In this document: positions 1 to 9,676 of the stretch, one piece after another
Layout: every line of letters begins with the position of its first letter
Position numbering within the stretch: position 1 is the first letter of the stretch
Assembly: GCF_051521505.1 (NCBI RefSeq)
Contig: NZ_CP150356.1
Location: 6,510,001 to 6,574,000, forward strand
Length of the DNA stretch: 64,000 nt
Origin: Sorangium sp025924095
Lineage (GTDB): Bacteria; Myxococcota_A; Polyangia; Polyangiales; Polyangiaceae
Direction of reading: 5' to 3'
The notes under the pieces: model-generated
Told to the model about the DNA's origin: nothing
The model's input: only the letters and a program-made list of their open reading frames with translations
Database searches by the model: none
Program-made: the position numbers and the translations under genes

Positions 1-477
1 CAGGAGCTGGATCAGCCCGAGCACCGCCAGCCCCGAGCCCACGTGCCACAGGCTGCGCGCATGGTTCGTCGGCCTGACGCTCGGCGGCGCCACGACGACC
101 CCCCGCAGCGTCAGCAGCAACGACTCGTACGCAGGCTGCACCTCCCGCTGGAACGCTATCCACGCCGCCTTGGGCGAGGGCGTGCCGGTCGGGGTCGCCC
201 GCTCGACCGCCGCGAGCAACGCGCGAAGGCGCTCGCGGAGCCGCCCGACCGTGCCCGCCGCATCGTCGCGCTCGGCAGCCACGACGAGCTCCCGGAGCCG
301 CGACACAACCCGATCGACCCGGGCGCGCACCTCGGGCTCGTCCCGGAAGACGAAGACCGCGGGATCAACTTGACGCAGAAGAGCGCAGAGCTCTTCGGAG
401 ACGAGCTTGGTCTCGACGTGCAAAGCGTGGATCACGTTGGCTTTTGTGAGGATAGTCTCCAGAGCCCCGCGCGGCAT
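1..477 (-). CDS. Uncharacterised protein, C-terminus cut by the window edge
   Basis: An open frame of 159 codons runs on the minus strand from ATG at 477 to base 1 without a stop, so the protein continues beyond the window. The visible part has no signal peptide and is mostly charged and probably helical (VDRVVSRLRELVVAAERDDA region). The last 20 or so visible residues turn hydrophobic (SGLAVLGLIQLL), which looks like the start of a membrane helix. No family was recognised. Third-position G+C is high throughout and the frame has no competing ORF of better character. The ribosome site before 477 is weak, so the start is a best guess. Confidence 0.6.
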   Translation of the reverse strand, partial: MPRGALETILTKANVIHALHVETKLVSEELCALLRQVDPAVFVFRDEPEVRARVDRVVSRLRELVVAAERDDAAGTVGRLRERLRALLAAVERATPTGTPSPKAAWIAFQREVQPAYESLLLTLRGVVVAPPSVRPTNHARSLWHVGSGLAVLGLIQLL

Positions 478-1057
478 GTCAGCGCTTCGTCATACCCGCA
501 GGTGGGCTGGCTCGCTGCGCCCGAGCCGATGAGGCGCGCCGCACGGAGCGTCACTGCGCACCCGCCTTCACGCTCGGACCCGCGCCGCAGGACAGCCGCC
601 CCATGAGACCGCGCGCAGGAGCCGCCGTCCGCCCGGCCACGTGGCCGGACTCCGGATGAGGCCGCAGGCGCGACGGCCCCGCTCCTGCCCAGGTCGCCCA
701 GGTCGCGGCGGCCACGGCACACGCCGCGACCGGCTCGCCCCGACTCGTCGGCAGCGACCACAACAGCGCAATTCATGGATTCATGGAGTGTGGCGAAAGG
801 TATCCTCGCTATTCCATTCCGGCCTTGGATCCGCCCGACTCGCGCCCTGACAAGCACCGGGACGAAATCGCATGAGAGGCACCTTACGACTCCGCACAGA
901 GCGCGAGCCGTCGCGCTTCCCCTGCACGTACGCTGCGGCTAGGGTGCCTCGCGTCGCGGATTCGACGGGTGGGCGCGAGGCGCCCTGGACGCAGCGCGCG
1001 GCCTTCGCGCGCGCGTCCGATAGGCGTCGTTCCCTCGGAATCGGAGAATCGAGGAAC
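478..1057. other. Intergenic region between divergent genes, nothing recognised
   Basis: 580 bases separate the edge gene (minus) from the M36 peptidase (plus). Open frames here have Arg/Gly-rich shadow translations and no family signal. Promoters for both flanking genes must lie here. The stretch around 770-830 is somewhat less G+C rich and contains a direct repeat of attcatgg, but no box can be assigned with confidence. Confidence 0.5.
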
Positions 1058-4000
1058 ATGAAGGTTTCAGTTCGGTACACCGCGCTGTCGTTCGCGCTGC
1101 TCGCCGGGCCCCTCGCCCACGCGCGGGAGCGCCCGAACCACGACGCCTACTTCAAGGAGCCGCCGGCGCTGCCCGCCGGCGTGGCGCGCGTCGCGAACGA
1201 GGATGCGCCGGGCGTCGTCGTCGCGTCGACCGATCCGCAGCGCGGGGTGCCGACCTTCGTGTGGGCGACCTCGCCGGAGCACCGCCCGCCGGCCGCGACC
1301 CACAGCACGGCGGAGGCCGCAGCGCGCTGGTACGTGCAGCGGTACGCGCGCCTCTACAACCTGCCGCAGGCCGCGCTCGACACGGCCGTCGTGCGGCACG
1401 TCCACGACACCGGGCGCGGCGGCATCCTCGTGACGCTGGGCCAGGACGTCGACGGGGTCCCGGTCTTCCGCAGCGAGCTCGGGGTGCTCATGAAGCGCGA
1501 CCTCGCGCTCGTCGCGCTCGCGGGCAACCTGCACGCGTCGGCCGTCTCGCTTCCACCCGGCGCCGGCTCGCTGCGGCCCGGCTCGAAGCGCAGCCGCGCG
1601 TTCTCCGGCTCGCCGGCCCAGGCGATCGTCCGCGCCGTGCGCGACGCGCACCGCGTCGACATCAAGACGGCTGACCTCCGCGACCGGGGCGAGGCGAAGG
1701 GCGGGTATCGGCTCTTCGAGCTCGCGGACACCGCGCACGCGCGCCAGCGCGCCGGGAGCCTGCGCTTCACGCAGCCGGCGCGGGTCAGGAAGGTGCTGTT
1801 TCCGCTGCCCGACCGGCTCGTGCCCGGCTACTTCGTCGAGCTCATCTCGGGCGACGCCGGCAGCACGAGCTCCGGGGCGTATGCGTGGGTGTTCGGGGCC
1901 AGCGACGGGCGGTATCTCTACCGGGAAAACCTCTCCCACGCCGCCACGTTCGATTACCGGGTCTGGGCAGAGGAAGGGGACAAGCACACCCCGCTCGGCG
2001 GGCCCCTCGAGGACATGTCGCCGCACCCGAGCGGGCAGCCCGACGGCCATGTCCCGCGGTTCATCGCGCCGAGCCTCATCTCCATCGAGGGGTTCAACAC
2101 GAGCCCGGACGGCAAGGCCGATCCGTGGCTGCCGGCGGACGCGACATCGACCCGCGGCAACAACGTCGACGCCTACGCGGATCATCACGCGCCCGACGGG
2201 TTCTCCAGCGGCGATACGCGCGCGGCGCTCTCGGGGCCGGGCGCGTTCGACCACACCTATGACCCGCTCGCCGAGCCGCTCGCCGGGCCCGAGCAGATCA
2301 TGGGGGCCGTCACCCAGGTCTTCTACGTCACGAACTGGCTCCATGACTGGTACTACGACTCCGGCTTCACCGAGGCCGCGGGCAACGGCCAGCGCGACAA
2401 CCTCGGCCGAGGCGGCCTCGACGGCGATCCGCTCCTCGCCGAGGCGCAGGACGACGCGCCCGGCGGCAGCCGCGACAACGCGAACATGGACGCGACGTAC
2501 GACGGCGCGTCGCCGCGGATGCAGATGTACCTGTGGTCCGGGCAGGACCTGCGGTCCCTGAGCGTCACGCCGCAGAACGCCAACTACGCGTCGAACACCG
2601 CCATGTTCGGGCCCCAGCGCTACGAGGTGACCGGTGAGCTCGCCCTCGGCGAGGACGACGCCGCGCCCCGGGGCGACGCGTGCGGGCCGATCACGAGCGA
2701 CGTGGCCGGCAAGATCGCCCTCGTCGACCGGGGCGGGTGCACCTTCGCCGAGAAAGCGCAAAGCGCGCAGGAGGCGGGCGCCGTCGGCGTCATCATCGCC
2801 AACAACCGCGTGAGCGACGGGGCCCCGCGGCTCGCCGGCGACGCGCCCGAGGTGACCACGCCGGCCCAGAGCGTCTCGCTCGAGGACGGCAGCGCGCTCA
2901 AGGCGGCGCTCGCCGGGGCGCAGGCGCCGCTCGCGGTCACGATGACCCGCGAGCCCAGCGTGGAGCGCGACGGCACGATCGACAACACCATCGTGGCGCA
3001 CGAGTGGGGCCATTACATCCACCTCCGTCTGGTCGCGTGCGGCACGCAGATGTGCGGCGCGCAGAGCGAGGGCTGGGCGGATTTCATCGCGCTGCACATG
3101 GCGCTGCGCGATGGCGACGACCTCGACGGCGCCTACCCGCTCTCGAGCTACGGGAGCGCGGCGATGGGCGACAGCTACTTCGGCATCCGCCGCGCGCCCT
3201 ACTCCGTCGACTTCAGCAGGAACGGGCTGACGTTCAAGCACATCTCGGACGACGAGCGCCTCCCCGACCACCCGCTCAACGTCACGGCTCCCCAGAACTC
3301 CGAGGTGCACAACGCCGGTGAGGTCTGGGCAGCCATGATGTTCGAGGCCTATGTCGCGCTGATCCGGCACGGCGGCGGCCTGACCCCGCCGCGCGCGTTC
3401 GAGCAGACCCGGCGGAGGATGAGCGATTACGTGGTGGCGGGCATGAAGCTCGCCCCGGCCAACCCGACCTACACCGAGCAGCGCGACGCCGTGCTGGCCG
3501 CCGCGCTCGCCAGCGATCAGGGCGACTTCCTCGCGATGGCGGAGGCGTTCGCGCGGCGCGGCGCCGGCACGTGCGCCGAGTCGCCGCGCGCCGACTCGCA
3601 CGGCCTCTCCGGCGTGGTCGAGAGCTTCAAGATCCAGCCCGAGATCGCGCTGGTCCGCGCGGAGCTCGACGACAGCGCCGGCTCCTGCGACCGCGACGGG
3701 CTGCTCGACGCGGAGGAGTCCGGCACGGTCGCGATCGAGATCGTCAATCGCGGCACGGCGCCGCTGACCGGGGCGGTGGCGTCCATCGAGGGGCCGGGCG
3801 GCGGGGTGAGCTTCCCGGAAGGCGCGCGCGTGTCGTTCGGCGACATCGCGCCGTTCGCGACCGGGACGGCGACCGTGGCGGTGAAGCTCGACCGGAGCGT
3901 GAAGCCCGCCGAGGACCTGAAGCTCAGCCTGACGCTGAAGAGCGCCGAGGCGTGCACGCCGACGCGGGTGGAGGCCCTGGTGCGCCGCGTGAACTACGAC

Positions 4001-5005
4001 GAGGTCCCCGGGTCCTCGGCGGTCGACGGCGTGGAGACGCAGAGCACGACCTGGACCGTCGAGGGGCTCTCCAGCGAGCTCGTGTGGTCGCGCGCCGAGG
4101 GGGACGCGCCGAACCGCGTGTGGCGCGGCGTGGACCTGGGGAGCCTGTCCGACGCGGCGCTCGTGTCGCCGGCCCTGGAGGTCAGCGAGACCGAGCGCTT
4201 CGTGCTGACGTTCGCGCACCGGCACCAGTTCGAGGCGAGCGACGGCACGTCCTGGGACGGCGCGGTGATCGAGATCAGCGCCGACGGCGGCGAGACGTGG
4301 GTCGACCTCGCGAGGACGGCGGATCCGGGCTACAGCGGGAAGATCACGGGCGAGTCGGGCAATCCGCTGGCCAGGCGGATGGCCTTTGTCGGCGAGAGCC
4401 CGTCGTGGCCCGAGACCGACAGGGTGTCTGTCGACCTGGGGACCGCGTTCGCCGGGAAGACGGTGCGGGTGCGGTTCCGCGTGGGCACCGACGAGGCCGC
4501 GGGCGACACCGGCTGGGAGCTCGACGACATCGGGTTTACGGGCGTGAAGAACAAACCGTTCGCGACGCTCGTCGAGGACACCGCCTCCTGCCAGAGAGGG
4601 CCGGTGGCCGACGCCGGAACGGATCAGGCGGTCGCGATCGGAGAGCTTGTGACGCTCGACGCGTCGGGGAGCTCGGATCCCGAGGAGGACGAGCTGACGT
4701 TCTCCTGGACGCAGACGGCGGGGCCGGCGGTCGAGCTGACCGGCGAGGGCGCGCAGGCGACCTTCGTGGCGCCGGAGGTGGCCGCGGCGACGACCTTCGC
4801 GTTCGAGGTGAAGGTCGGCGACGGGCTCCTGGAGGCGACCGACCAGGTGAGCGTGGTCGTCGATCCGGCGAGGGAGCTCGCGCCGGAGGGGTGCGGGTGC
4901 ACGATCCCGGGGGGAGCGCCGCGCGCTCCGCTGGGCGCGCTCGGGGCGCTCACGGCGGTCGCGGCGCTCGCGATGCGGCGGCGGCGGCGCGGCGTCGGGG
5001 GGTGA
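1058..5005 (+). CDS. Secreted M36 (fungalysin-type) metallopeptidase, MYXO-CTERM anchored
   Basis: A 1315-residue zinc endopeptidase predicted to be exported and held at the cell surface. The start is ATG 1058, which gives a signal peptide (MKVSVRYTALSFALLAG, cleavage near AHA, residue 22); the in-frame upstream extension to 872 would bury it. GAGG lies seven bases ahead. The catalytic motif HEWGH is at residues 648-652, and the third zinc ligand is probably Glu671 in EGWADF, the M36 arrangement. A protease-associated domain (GKIALVDRGGCTFAEKA) sits at about 530-620, before the catalytic motif. Ig-like/jelly-roll modules follow, then a PKD domain (about 1182-1272) and a C-terminal GCGC, hydrophobic helix, RRRRR tail, which is the myxosortase sorting signal. 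Likely role: degradation of prey or environmental protein. It stands alone upstream of carbonic anhydrase. Confidence 0.93.
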   Translation: MKVSVRYTALSFALLAGPLAHARERPNHDAYFKEPPALPAGVARVANEDAPGVVVASTDPQRGVPTFVWATSPEHRPPAATHSTAEAAARWYVQRYARLYNLPQAALDTAVVRHVHDTGRGGILVTLGQDVDGVPVFRSELGVLMKRDLALVALAGNLHASAVSLPPGAGSLRPGSKRSRAFSGSPAQAIVRAVRDAHRVDIKTADLRDRGEAKGGYRLFELADTAHARQRAGSLRFTQPARVRKVLFPLPDRLVPGYFVELISGDAGSTSSGAYAWVFGASDGRYLYRENLSHAATFDYRVWAEEGDKHTPLGGPLEDMSPHPSGQPDGHVPRFIAPSLISIEGFNTSPDGKADPWLPADATSTRGNNVDAYADHHAPDGFSSGDTRAALSGPGAFDHTYDPLAEPLAGPEQIMGAVTQVFYVTNWLHDWYYDSGFTEAAGNGQRDNLGRGGLDGDPLLAEAQDDAPGGSRDNANMDATYDGASPRMQMYLWSGQDLRSLSVTPQNANYASNTAMFGPQRYEVTGELALGEDDAAPRGDACGPITSDVAGKIALVDRGGCTFAEKAQSAQEAGAVGVIIANNRVSDGAPRLAGDAPEVTTPAQSVSLEDGSALKAALAGAQAPLAVTMTREPSVERDGTIDNTIVAHEWGHYIHLRLVACGTQMCGAQSEGWADFIALHMALRDGDDLDGAYPLSSYGSAAMGDSYFGIRRAPYSVDFSRNGLTFKHISDDERLPDHPLNVTAPQNSEVHNAGEVWAAMMFEAYVALIRHGGGLTPPRAFEQTRRRMSDYVVAGMKLAPANPTYTEQRDAVLAAALASDQGDFLAMAEAFARRGAGTCAESPRADSHGLSGVVESFKIQPEIALVRAELDDSAGSCDRDGLLDAEESGTVAIEIVNRGTAPLTGAVASIEGPGGGVSFPEGARVSFGDIAPFATGTATVAVKLDRSVKPAEDLKLSLTLKSAEACTPTRVEALVRRVNYDEVPGSSAVDGVETQSTTWTVEGLSSELVWSRAEGDAPNRVWRGVDLGSLSDAALVSPALEVSETERFVLTFAHRHQFEASDGTSWDGAVIEISADGGETWVDLARTADPGYSGKITGESGNPLARRMAFVGESPSWPETDRVSVDLGTAFAGKTVRVRFRVGTDEAAGDTGWELDDIGFTGVKNKPFATLVEDTASCQRGPVADAGTDQAVAIGELVTLDASGSSDPEEDELTFSWTQTAGPAVELTGEGAQATFVAPEVAAATTFAFEVKVGDGLLEATDQVSVVVDPARELAPEGCGCTIPGGAPRAPLGALGALTAVAALAMRRRRRGVGG

Positions 5006-5081
5006 CCCCGCGCGAGCGCCGGGTGAGGCGGGAGACCGCCCATTGACGCCCGCCGCCGGGTCCACCACGGTGGCCGACCGC

Positions 5082-5741
5082 ATGGGAATCAGCAATCCTC
5101 CGCCCTCCGAGCCCGCCATGTCCGCCGAACGAGCGCTGCAGCGGCTGGCCGAGGGCAACCGGCGCTTCGTGGACAACATCCGCAGCGAGCATGTCGTGCT
5201 GGGAAAGCGGGCGCGGGCCGCGCTCGTGGACGGGCAGCAGCCCTTCGCCATCGTCCTCTGCTGCTCGGACTCCCGGGCGCCGGCCGAGCTGATCTTCGAT
5301 CAGGGGCTCGGCGAGCTGTTCGTCATCCGGGTGGCGGGCAACGTGGTGGCGCCCTCGCTGATCGGCAGCGTGGAGTTCGCCGCCGCCGCCTTCGGGACTC
5401 GCCTCGCGGTGGTGATGGGCCACTCGCGCTGCGGCGCCATCGAGGCCACGCTGAGCGAGCTGCTCCAGGAGGAGCACGGCGGTCCCCTCACCGACAACAT
5501 CCGCGATATCGTCGAACGCTGCCGATCCCCGGTGGAGACGGTGCTGAGCGCCGCCGGCAGCCACGCTTCCAGGGACTTCCTGCTGCGCGAGGCGATGCGG
5601 GCGAACGTGCGCAACTCGTGCGATCACCTCCGGCACGGCAGCCGCCTGCTCGAGCGGCTCTGCGCCGAGGAGAGCATGATGATCGTGGGCGCCGAGTACG
5701 CCCTGGAGACCGGCGAGGTGACGTTCTTCAAGCGCGCGTGA
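5082..5741 (+). CDS. Beta-class carbonic anhydrase
   Basis: A 219-residue enzyme interconverting CO2 and bicarbonate, presumably cytoplasmic since no signal peptide is seen. The diagnostic zinc-site motifs are present: CCSDSR (Cys ligand plus the Asp-Arg dyad), and GHSRCGA giving the His and second Cys ligands. RVAGN, typical of the family, lies between them. Length matches the family. ATG 5082 was chosen; TTG 5043 or ATG 5118 are alternatives and no strong ribosome site decides between them. The gene lies 76 bases after the peptidase and faces the Ser/Thr kinase tail to tail. Confidence 0.93.
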   Translation: MGISNPPPSEPAMSAERALQRLAEGNRRFVDNIRSEHVVLGKRARAALVDGQQPFAIVLCCSDSRAPAELIFDQGLGELFVIRVAGNVVAPSLIGSVEFAAAAFGTRLAVVMGHSRCGAIEATLSELLQEEHGGPLTDNIRDIVERCRSPVETVLSAAGSHASRDFLLREAMRANVRNSCDHLRHGSRLLERLCAEESMMIVGAEYALETGEVTFFKRA

Positions 5742-5772
5742 AGCCCGATCGCGCCGCCTCGGCGTGCTCCGG

Positions 5773-5793
5773 GGCGCCGACGCTCACGGCGCC
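5773..5793. terminator. Small G+C-rich hairpin between convergent genes
   Basis: Arms ggcgccg and cggcgcc are perfectly complementary across a seven-base loop. The hairpin overlaps the stop codon of the kinase gene and lies 31 bases after the carbonic anhydrase stop. It could act as a bidirectional transcription stop, but there is no T-tract. Confidence 0.3.
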
Positions 5794-7427
5794 GCGCGGC
5801 GCGTCACGATCGCGCGCGACGCCTCGTCGAGCTCGATGTCGGCGCGGGGGATCTCGCCTGTCAGGGTGGCGAACCAGAGGACGATCAGGCGCACCTCGTC
5901 GTCGCGCAGCTCCTTCCCGAGCTGGTGTCTCGCCATCATCCTCACGGCCTCCTCCAGCGAGGAGACCGAGCCGTCATGGAAATAGGGCCCTGTCTGGGCG
6001 ACGTTGCGCAGGCTGGGCACCCGGTGGTGCTCGGACAGGCGCGGGTCCTGAAAGAGCATCCGGCCCAGCCGGATCTGCGCCGCGGTGGCCGGGTCGAGCG
6101 GCTTCGCCGGTCCGGCGGGCAGCGGCGCGAAGCTCGCGAGCCGCCCCGGGGCGATCTTGTCGGACGCCGTATCGAGCGACGGCGCCATGCGCGAGAGCGC
6201 CCAGGCGAGCAGCGCGGCGGTGACGACGGCGCCGCCCAGCAACACGGAGAAGCCCCGCCGAGACCGCGCCGGCGCGATCGCGCCGGCGTCCACGGTGAGC
6301 CGCCGATCCAGCGCTCTCGTGCCGGCGGCCGGGGTGACGAGCGGGGCCACGGACCGGTGCGCGCGCGGCCGGGCGTCGGCCGCCAACCGCTGCGTGGCGC
6401 TCGCGTCCGGCGACAGCCTCTCTGTCGCGCCCTCGTCGTGGGGGCGCGTCCAGTCTCCTCGCGCCGGCGAGGCCTTCTCCGTGGGCGCGAGCGACGGCGC
6501 GCAGGGGTCGCCCGGCGTCCAGCAGCGGAGGATGCGCTCGGCGCACTCGCGGGCCACCGGCGTCCCGAACGGCTCGATCGACTGGGCCAGCTCGGCGATC
6601 GTCTGCGGGCGCAGGCCGCGATCCTTCTCCAGGCAGCGCAGGATCGCGCTCTCGATCCCCGCCGGCACGTCAATGCCCCACGCGCTGACGGCCGCCGGCG
6701 GGGACTCCAGGCCCATGAGCAGGCTCTCCGGCGTCCGCCCGGCCTCGAAGGGGCGGTGTCCGGTGATGAGCTCGTAGAGGATCACGCCAAGCGCCCAGAT
6801 GTCGGCGCGCGCGTCTGCCCACTTCAAGCTGAGCGCCTGCTCGGGTGCCATGTACGGGATCGAGCCCGCGATCACGTTCGGGCTCGTGAGGCTCCAGGTC
6901 TCGTCGTCCGCGGTGCACTTGGAGAGGCCGAAATCGAGCACCTTGATGAGCGCCGCGCCGCGCTCGTCCTTCGCCAGGAACAGATTGGCCGGCTTCAGGT
7001 CGCGGTGGATGATCCCACGCGCGTGGGCCTCGGCGATCGCCTCGCACGCCTGCAAGACGAGGTCGACGGCCTCGGCGACCGGGAGGTGGCCGCGCCGGCG
7101 GAGCACCTCCCGGAGATCGAGCCCCGTCAGGCGCTCCATGACCAGGTACGGCGTGCCCGCGTCGAGCAGGCCGGCGTCGAGCACGCGCACCACATGCCTG
7201 CCCTGGAGCGACGCGGCCGCGCGGGCCTCGCGCAGGAAGCGCTCCACCGAGCTTGTCGACTGCATGCAGCTCGGGAGCAGCAGCTTCAGCGCGACCGGCT
7301 GCCTCAGCGCCAGGTGCTCCGCGGCGAGGACCACGCCCATGCCGCCGCGCCCGAGCACGCGCTCGACTCGATACTTGTCCGCGAGGATCTCGCCCGGCGC
7401 CGGGACTCCAAGGATGGATGCGTCCAT
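5784..7427 (-). CDS. Membrane Ser/Thr kinase with a C-terminal cytochrome-c-peroxidase remnant
   Basis: A 547-residue eukaryote-like kinase; GAGAGAA precedes ATG 7427. Kinase motifs are complete: glycine loop GRGGMG (about 26-31), catalytic loop HRDLKPAN, DFG and MAPEQA. A Pro/Ala/Asp-rich linker leads to one membrane helix (about 393-412), so the rest is periplasmic. Residues 447-527 match the two ends of a MauG/di-heme peroxidase. LGRMLFQDPRLS resembles the segment before the first heme, and HRVPSLRNV...GPYFHDGS the C-terminal heme-ligand region. The roughly 250 residues that should lie between, with both CxxCH heme sites, are missing. The domain therefore cannot bind heme c in the usual way and may serve as a sensor or be a relic of gene fusion and deletion. 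The kinase call is firm; the peroxidase origin is inferred from motifs. Confidence 0.88.
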   Translation of the reverse strand: MDASILGVPAPGEILADKYRVERVLGRGGMGVVLAAEHLALRQPVALKLLLPSCMQSTSSVERFLREARAAASLQGRHVVRVLDAGLLDAGTPYLVMERLTGLDLREVLRRRGHLPVAEAVDLVLQACEAIAEAHARGIIHRDLKPANLFLAKDERGAALIKVLDFGLSKCTADDETWSLTSPNVIAGSIPYMAPEQALSLKWADARADIWALGVILYELITGHRPFEAGRTPESLLMGLESPPAAVSAWGIDVPAGIESAILRCLEKDRGLRPQTIAELAQSIEPFGTPVARECAERILRCWTPGDPCAPSLAPTEKASPARGDWTRPHDEGATERLSPDASATQRLAADARPRAHRSVAPLVTPAAGTRALDRRLTVDAGAIAPARSRRGFSVLLGGAVVTAALLAWALSRMAPSLDTASDKIAPGRLASFAPLPAGPAKPLDPATAAQIRLGRMLFQDPRLSEHHRVPSLRNVAQTGPYFHDGSVSSLEEAVRMMARHQLGKELRDDEVRLIVLWFATLTGEIPRADIELDEASRAIVTRRAAP

Positions 7428-7654
7428 GTTCTCTCGCCGAGGTGACCACGCGGAGAGGCAGCCGCGGCCTCCCGGGCCCGGCAGCGCGATGCGGTCCTGC
7501 GGTCGGGAACATGGGCGAGGCGATCCCCACCGGCAAGGGTCCGCAGCGGGCGAGCAGCGATGTCAGGCAGAGCCGGGCTCCTCGCCCGAGGTGCCGCATC
7601 GGTTCTTCTGCACTCCTTCTGTTCGGACGACAGCGTCCCCGCTCCGCGACCGCC

Positions 7655-9676
7655 TCAGATATTGATGCTCTGCGGGATCTCGGACGGCAGGAGGACGACA
7701 TACGGGATGCGCTGGAGGTTGCGCTTGCCGATGATCGTCTCGGTCTCGATCAGCGCGCGCTGGAACGCCTCGAGGGGCTCGCGGACCCGCGCGTCGGTGA
7801 AATAGGTGCCCGGGATGTTCCGGTCGTAGTCGCCGAGGCGCGAGTAGTAGACCCCGCCGAGGAGCGTCATCACGTTCAGCTGGAGCAGCGCCTGCTGCAG
7901 GGGCGGCAGGTGCTGGTAGATCTCCGAGGACGGCAGACCCGTGGTGACGCTCGGCGCCGGGGCGTAGGCGGCGAGCGGGAGCGCCGGGGTGAAGCCCATG
8001 ATGAAGCGCTGCGGAAAGTTCACCGCCGCATGCTGGGCGCTGGCGGTGAAGATCACGTGCGTCAGAAGATCCGCCAGGTAGGCCACGGTGCGGATCGCCC
8101 CGTCCTCGCCGATGTCTTTCAGGGCGCCTCCCGTCGGAGAGGACAGCTCGGCGATCCAGCTCTGCAGCTCGTAATCGCCCTGCACGTCCGCATCGCTGGT
8201 ATAATAGACCGCGAGGTACCGCGACACCCACGGCTGGATCGCTCCCCAGAGGAGGATCGCGTCGTCGCGGTAGGGGTAGATCGGCAGGGCATCCGGATCG
8301 CCGACGCCCCGGCGCGCGAGCGCCGCCGGGAGGAACTGCTGATTGACGCTGTAGCTCAGCACGGAGTCGACCGCGAGCTGGGTGGACGACGCGATCGTCC
8401 CGGCGAGCAGGTTGTCCACCGGGCCTCCGGGGGCGATCAGATCGGCCTCGGCAGCGTTGTTGATCGCCAGGGTGCCCTGGAAATGCGGGGTGAGCAGGAC
8501 GTTCACCGGGTGCTCGGGGGCGAGCTGCCGCGGCGTGGCCATCGCGAACGCCTCGATGACGAGGTGGGTCTGCCCCAGGTGGGAGATCAGCTCGTGGTAG
8601 TTCCCATCGGCGACCTGCACGTGGAGCTTGGCCACCTCCCACCCCACGCCGTCCGACGGCGTGAAGATCGGGCTCGCCGCGCCCGGCGTCTGCGCACACT
8701 GGATGGCCACCGGGCGGAGCAGACGGCCAGGCGAGCCCGCGGCGGGCACCGCGAAGAGCGCGAGCGGCGCCTCGACGTATTTCTGCTGCTCCGGCGCGGT
8801 CCCGGGCACGAGCTGCGAGAGCGCCTTGTAGTCGGCCAGGTAGAGGCGCCCCTCCTCACCTGCGCTCGCCAGGGAGTCGTTCTTGCCCATCACCGATTGA
8901 TACTGGGCGTCGGTCACGGGGAAGCTCGGTCCGGGCGACGCGACGCGCCTGAGCACGAGCGGGTTCGGCCCCGCCACCCGCATCCAGGCGAAGGTCGTGT
9001 CGTCTTGATAGACGCTCGCGATCTCCGGCACGCGGAACGTCTGGAACTCCGAGGCATAGTCGTACACGCTGGTCGCCTGCCCGTACAGCCCGACGAGATC
9101 GAGAAGGAGCTTCCCCGCGGCGCTCAGCAGCAGCTCCAGCAACGATTTGATGACGTCGCCCACCTTCTCGACGGGATAGTCCATCGTGCCGAGGGCGTTG
9201 CCCACAACGCGGCTCTCCACCGCCGTGACGAGCTTCTGCGCGGCCCCCTCGAACAGCGCCACCGCCGGCTGGCGCGGGGGCGGCGCGGGGGCACGCTCGG
9301 GCTCGGCGTGGAGCGGCGTCAGCAAGAGGGTGAGCTTCCGGTGGCGTTGCTTCAGATCGAGGAAGACGCCCTGGACCCTGTCGCTCGTCGCCTTGTCCAG
9401 CGGTGCGCCGTCGGCGGTGCGAAGCGAGCCGTCCGCGGCCACGAGCTTGGACGCCTTGGCCACCACATTGCCGACGAGATCGAGAACCACGAGCGCCGCC
9501 GACCCCACCAGGATGGGGGCAAAGCCCTGTCCGCTCGGAACGGTCTGAGCCACCCCGAGGGGCGCCAGACGGGTGTTGTGGTTGTAGACGTAGGTCTGCT
9601 GGGCTTGAGCGAGCTCGTTTTTGCGCTGCTGCTGCTCCGCGGGAGAGTCTTTCTGCGGCAGGGACGGGTTACTCAT
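7655..9676 (-). CDS. Lipoxygenase
   Basis: A 673-residue non-heme iron dioxygenase of polyunsaturated fatty acids. ATG 9676 is preceded by GAGGGC; an in-frame extension upstream to 9895 is Cys/Arg-rich and rejected. The five iron ligands of the family can be placed. HELISH (near residue 360) gives the His-x4-His pair, followed by LGQTHLVIE. QHAAVNFPQ gives His-x3-Asn, and the protein ends in Ile (PQSINI), the C-terminal carboxylate ligand. The Ala-rich N-terminal 250 residues are less conserved and include one hydrophobic stretch (VGSAALVVLDLVGNVVA). No clear signal peptide. Bacterial lipoxygenases occur in myxobacteria, where arachidonate-type lipids are made. It is divergent from the monooxygenase-like gene. 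Confidence 0.93.
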   Translation of the reverse strand: MSNPSLPQKDSPAEQQQRKNELAQAQQTYVYNHNTRLAPLGVAQTVPSGQGFAPILVGSAALVVLDLVGNVVAKASKLVAADGSLRTADGAPLDKATSDRVQGVFLDLKQRHRKLTLLLTPLHAEPERAPAPPPRQPAVALFEGAAQKLVTAVESRVVGNALGTMDYPVEKVGDVIKSLLELLLSAAGKLLLDLVGLYGQATSVYDYASEFQTFRVPEIASVYQDDTTFAWMRVAGPNPLVLRRVASPGPSFPVTDAQYQSVMGKNDSLASAGEEGRLYLADYKALSQLVPGTAPEQQKYVEAPLALFAVPAAGSPGRLLRPVAIQCAQTPGAASPIFTPSDGVGWEVAKLHVQVADGNYHELISHLGQTHLVIEAFAMATPRQLAPEHPVNVLLTPHFQGTLAINNAAEADLIAPGGPVDNLLAGTIASSTQLAVDSVLSYSVNQQFLPAALARRGVGDPDALPIYPYRDDAILLWGAIQPWVSRYLAVYYTSDADVQGDYELQSWIAELSSPTGGALKDIGEDGAIRTVAYLADLLTHVIFTASAQHAAVNFPQRFIMGFTPALPLAAYAPAPSVTTGLPSSEIYQHLPPLQQALLQLNVMTLLGGVYYSRLGDYDRNIPGTYFTDARVREPLEAFQRALIETETIIGKRNLQRIPYVVLLPSEIPQSINI

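Noticed and set aside
872..1057. In-frame N-terminal extension of the M36 peptidase
   Set aside because: Adds 62 Arg-rich residues ahead of a clear signal peptide and ribosome site at 1058.
1067..5251. Long minus-strand open frame antisense to the M36 peptidase
   Set aside because: Arg/Val/Asp-rich shadow translation typical of high-G+C DNA; no domain, while the plus strand gives clear peptidase motifs.
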